Below are positions 4,787 to 5,597 of a DNA stretch of 5,597 bases, piece after piece. This DNA comes from Calditrichaeota bacterium AABM5.125.24 (GTDB lineage: Bacteria > Electryoneota > AABM5-125-24 > Hatepunaeales > Hatepunaeaceae). Under the pieces are notes generated by a model that ran no database searches, was not told where the DNA came from, and was given only the letters and a program-made list of their open reading frames with translations. The translations under genes were made by a program, and so were the position numbers. Each line of letters begins with the position of its first letter. The first letter of the stretch is position 1. The stretch covers positions 1-5,597 of the forward strand of contig MWJR01000089.1 in the NCBI GenBank assembly GCA_002127415.1, written 5' to 3'.

Positions 4787-5340
4787 TGGATGAGCTCGTC
4801 AGCGCCAACGATCAGCGGATGGCGAAATCGGTTGACCACACCCGCGAGGAGATGGCTCATATCCGCACCGGGAAGGCCAGCCCGCTTCTGCTCGATCTCG
4901 TGAAGGTGGATTACTACGGAAGCCCGACCCTCCTGAAGCAGATTGCCGGCATATCCGCTCCGGAAGCCAGACTTCTGGTGATATTACCTTATGACAAAGG
5001 GATGCTGGGCACAATTGAGAAGGCTATTCTGGCCAGCGACCTGGGCCTGACCCCGCAGAACGACGGCCGGGTTATTCGTCTGCCGATCCCGATGTTGTCA
5101 GCTGAGCGGCGTGAGGAGCTGATAAAGGTTGTGCGCCGCTTCGCTGAAGAGGGACGCATATCCATCAGGAACATCAGGCGGGATGCCAATGAACAGGTGC
5201 GCAGCGCTGAAAAGGAGAGCTCAATACCTGAGGATGAGGCCCACAGGATAATGGATCTGATCCAGAAGGACACCGATAAACATATCGCCGAGATTGACCG
5301 CTTGCTGAAGGTTCGCGAGGAGGAGATACGGGAGGAATAG
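4786..5340 (+). CDS. frr: Ribosome recycling factor
   Basis: A 184-residue RRF, full family length (about 185). With EF-G it splits the post-termination 70S ribosome. Domain I is the three-helix bundle (about 1-30 and 105-184), with RTGKASPLLLD (27-37) and the conserved ISIRNIRRDANE (125-136). Arg132 matches the functionally essential Arg132 of E. coli RRF. Domain II (about 31-104) has YYGSPTLLKQIA (43-54), APEARLLVILPYDK (58-71) and NDGRVIRLPIP (92-102). The ATG overlaps the pyrH TGA by one base (TGATG), so translation is probably coupled; GGAG lies 11 nt upstream. A TTG one codon earlier (4783) is the alternative start. It is the last recognisable gene of the operon. No uppS or cdsA follows within the window, although these often do elsewhere. 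Confidence 0.97.
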   Translation: MDELVSANDQRMAKSVDHTREEMAHIRTGKASPLLLDLVKVDYYGSPTLLKQIAGISAPEARLLVILPYDKGMLGTIEKAILASDLGLTPQNDGRVIRLPIPMLSAERREELIKVVRRFAEEGRISIRNIRRDANEQVRSAEKESSIPEDEAHRIMDLIQKDTDKHIAEIDRLLKVREEEIREE

Positions 5341-5342
5341 AA

Positions 5343-5377
5343 GTTAAGAATTAAGAGTTAATGGTTAGTAGTTATAA
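5343..5377. repeat. Degenerate heptad repeat GTTAAGA-like, five copies
   Basis: Reading in sevens from 5343 gives GTTAAGA, ATTAAGA, GTTAATG, GTTAGTA, GTTATAA. All units share TTA at positions 2-4. It begins three bases after the frr stop, echoing the perfect GGATTGC heptamer array after the envC-like gene. It is probably an eroded slippage array. Confidence 0.5.
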
Positions 5378-5418
5378 CAATGCTTGAAAGTATTTTCGTA
5401 ACTTGGCTGTAGTGTTCT

Positions 5419-5456
5419 GTCAGGTGTAAAATGATGGCTCATATTCAGTCAGGTGT
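5419..5456. repeat. 9-bp direct repeat GTCAGGTGT, period 29
   Basis: GTCAGGTGT occurs at 5419-5427 and again at 5448-5456. Both copies are followed by purine- and A-rich sequence, then ATGAT (5431-5435 and 5466-5470). It may be a duplicated fragment of a dispersed repeat or a binding site pair. No function is evident. Confidence 0.4.
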
Positions 5457-5489
5457 GATACTGCAATGATTGATATCTTCACTTCTGTT

Positions 5490-5516
5490 CCCCCTTTAGT
5501 AAGGGGGGTAGGGGGG
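5490..5516. repeat. CCCCCTT/AAGGGGG hairpin with a second G6 run
   Basis: CCCCCTT (5490-5496) pairs with AAGGGGG (5501-5507) around a TAGT loop, and a second G6 run (5511-5516) offers an alternative partner. Sequences of this CCCCCTTTA...AAGGGGG type occur as dispersed intergenic palindromes in many bacterial genomes. It might stall RNA polymerase after frr, but lacks the T-run of an intrinsic terminator. Confidence 0.55.
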
Positions 5517-5550
5517 ATTTGGTAGTGTCCAGGAATAATTGAGATGGGGT

Positions 5551-5597
5551 AGTCGCGGTTGTCCTCAACCGTGACACAGTCGGGGCTGAGACAGCCC
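5551..5597. repeat. Two tandem related palindromic hairpins, 27-nt period, cut by window end
   Basis: Unit one: GTCGCGGTTG (5552-5561) pairs with CAACCGTGAC (5566-5575) around TCCT, ten pairs with one G-U. Unit two: GGGCTG (5583-5588) pairs with CAGCCC (5592-5597) around AGA and probably continues past the edge. Both units start with AGTCG followed by one base, GG, one base and TG (5551 and 5578), and stem changes in one arm are matched in the other. This fits a REP-like palindromic repeat cluster. Confidence 0.6.

Larger units (their letters stand above)
5341..5597. other. Non-coding spacer rich in repeats after frr
   Basis: In 257 bp I find no ORF worth calling; the longest ATG frames are 10 and 12 codons (from 5380 and 5431). 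The stretch is instead a string of repeats: degenerate heptads, a 9-bp direct repeat, a C5/G5 hairpin and two related tandem palindromes. The operon transcript probably ends here, but there is no hairpin followed by a T-run. Confidence 0.7.

Noticed and set aside
5380..5469. Small ORFs of 10 and 12 codons after frr
   Set aside because: There is no Shine-Dalgarno sequence, no coding character, and they lie within repeat-rich spacer.
5521..5545. GGTAGTGTCCAGGAATAATT resembling an insertion sequence end
   Set aside because: There is no matching inverted end, target duplication or transposase in the window, so it cannot be supported.
5551..5597. CRISPR array
   Set aside because: The 27-nt period is hairpin next to hairpin with no unique spacers, and the units differ in their stems.

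Overview
The window is a bacterial core locus: a translation and RNA-metabolism operon on the + strand, with a divergently transcribed cell-division/cell-wall gene on its left. The genes in order are an EnvC-like degenerate LytM (M23) protein on the - strand (97-1332), then rplM (L13), rpsI (S9), rpsB (S2), tsf (EF-Ts), pyrH (UMP kinase) and frr (ribosome recycling factor) on the + strand (1601-5340). The EnvC-like secreted coiled-coil protein implies a cell with peptidoglycan and probably an outer membrane. This operon order with a short (198-residue) EF-Ts is compatible with several deep-branching diderm groups, for example FCB-type or uncultivated candidate phyla. I cannot assign a phylum from sequence alone.

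Left part (1-1600). A GGATTGC heptamer array (38-70) lies just past the 3' end of the envC-like gene. The 268-bp divergent intergenic region (1333-1600) carries a near-consensus sigma-70-type promoter (TTGACT, 17 bp, TATATT) about 26 nt upstream of the rplM TTG codon. An inverted repeat overlaps the -35 box, and a GC-rich stem lies near the envC side.

Operon (1601-5340). Six conserved genes are tightly packed. rplM and rpsI both start with TTG. The 116-nt rplM-rpsI gap is unusually structured. It contains a bulged hairpin starting immediately after the rplM stop, a competing inverted repeat, and two tiny ORFs with good Shine-Dalgarno spacing; the second overlaps the rpsI start codon. The best rpsB start lies 47 nt inside rpsI, so the conserved S9 tail would be read in two frames. 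tsf has a strong ribosome binding site, pyrH follows tsf after 16 nt, and frr overlaps pyrH by one base (TGATG). L13, S9 and S2 are ribosome parts, EF-Ts recharges EF-Tu, RRF splits post-termination ribosomes, and PyrH makes UDP for RNA synthesis, so the operon couples ribosome supply with pyrimidine nucleotide supply.

Right part (5341-5597). I see no gene here. It holds a degenerate heptad array, a 9-bp direct repeat, a CCCCCTT/AAGGGGG hairpin, and two related tandem hairpins with 27-nt period running off the end. They look like dispersed palindromic repeats.

I found no transposase, CRISPR array, tRNA or rRNA, and no evidence for a new defence or metabolic system. The most interesting points are the structured rplM-rpsI gap, the rpsI/rpsB overlap, and the repeats on both flanks.
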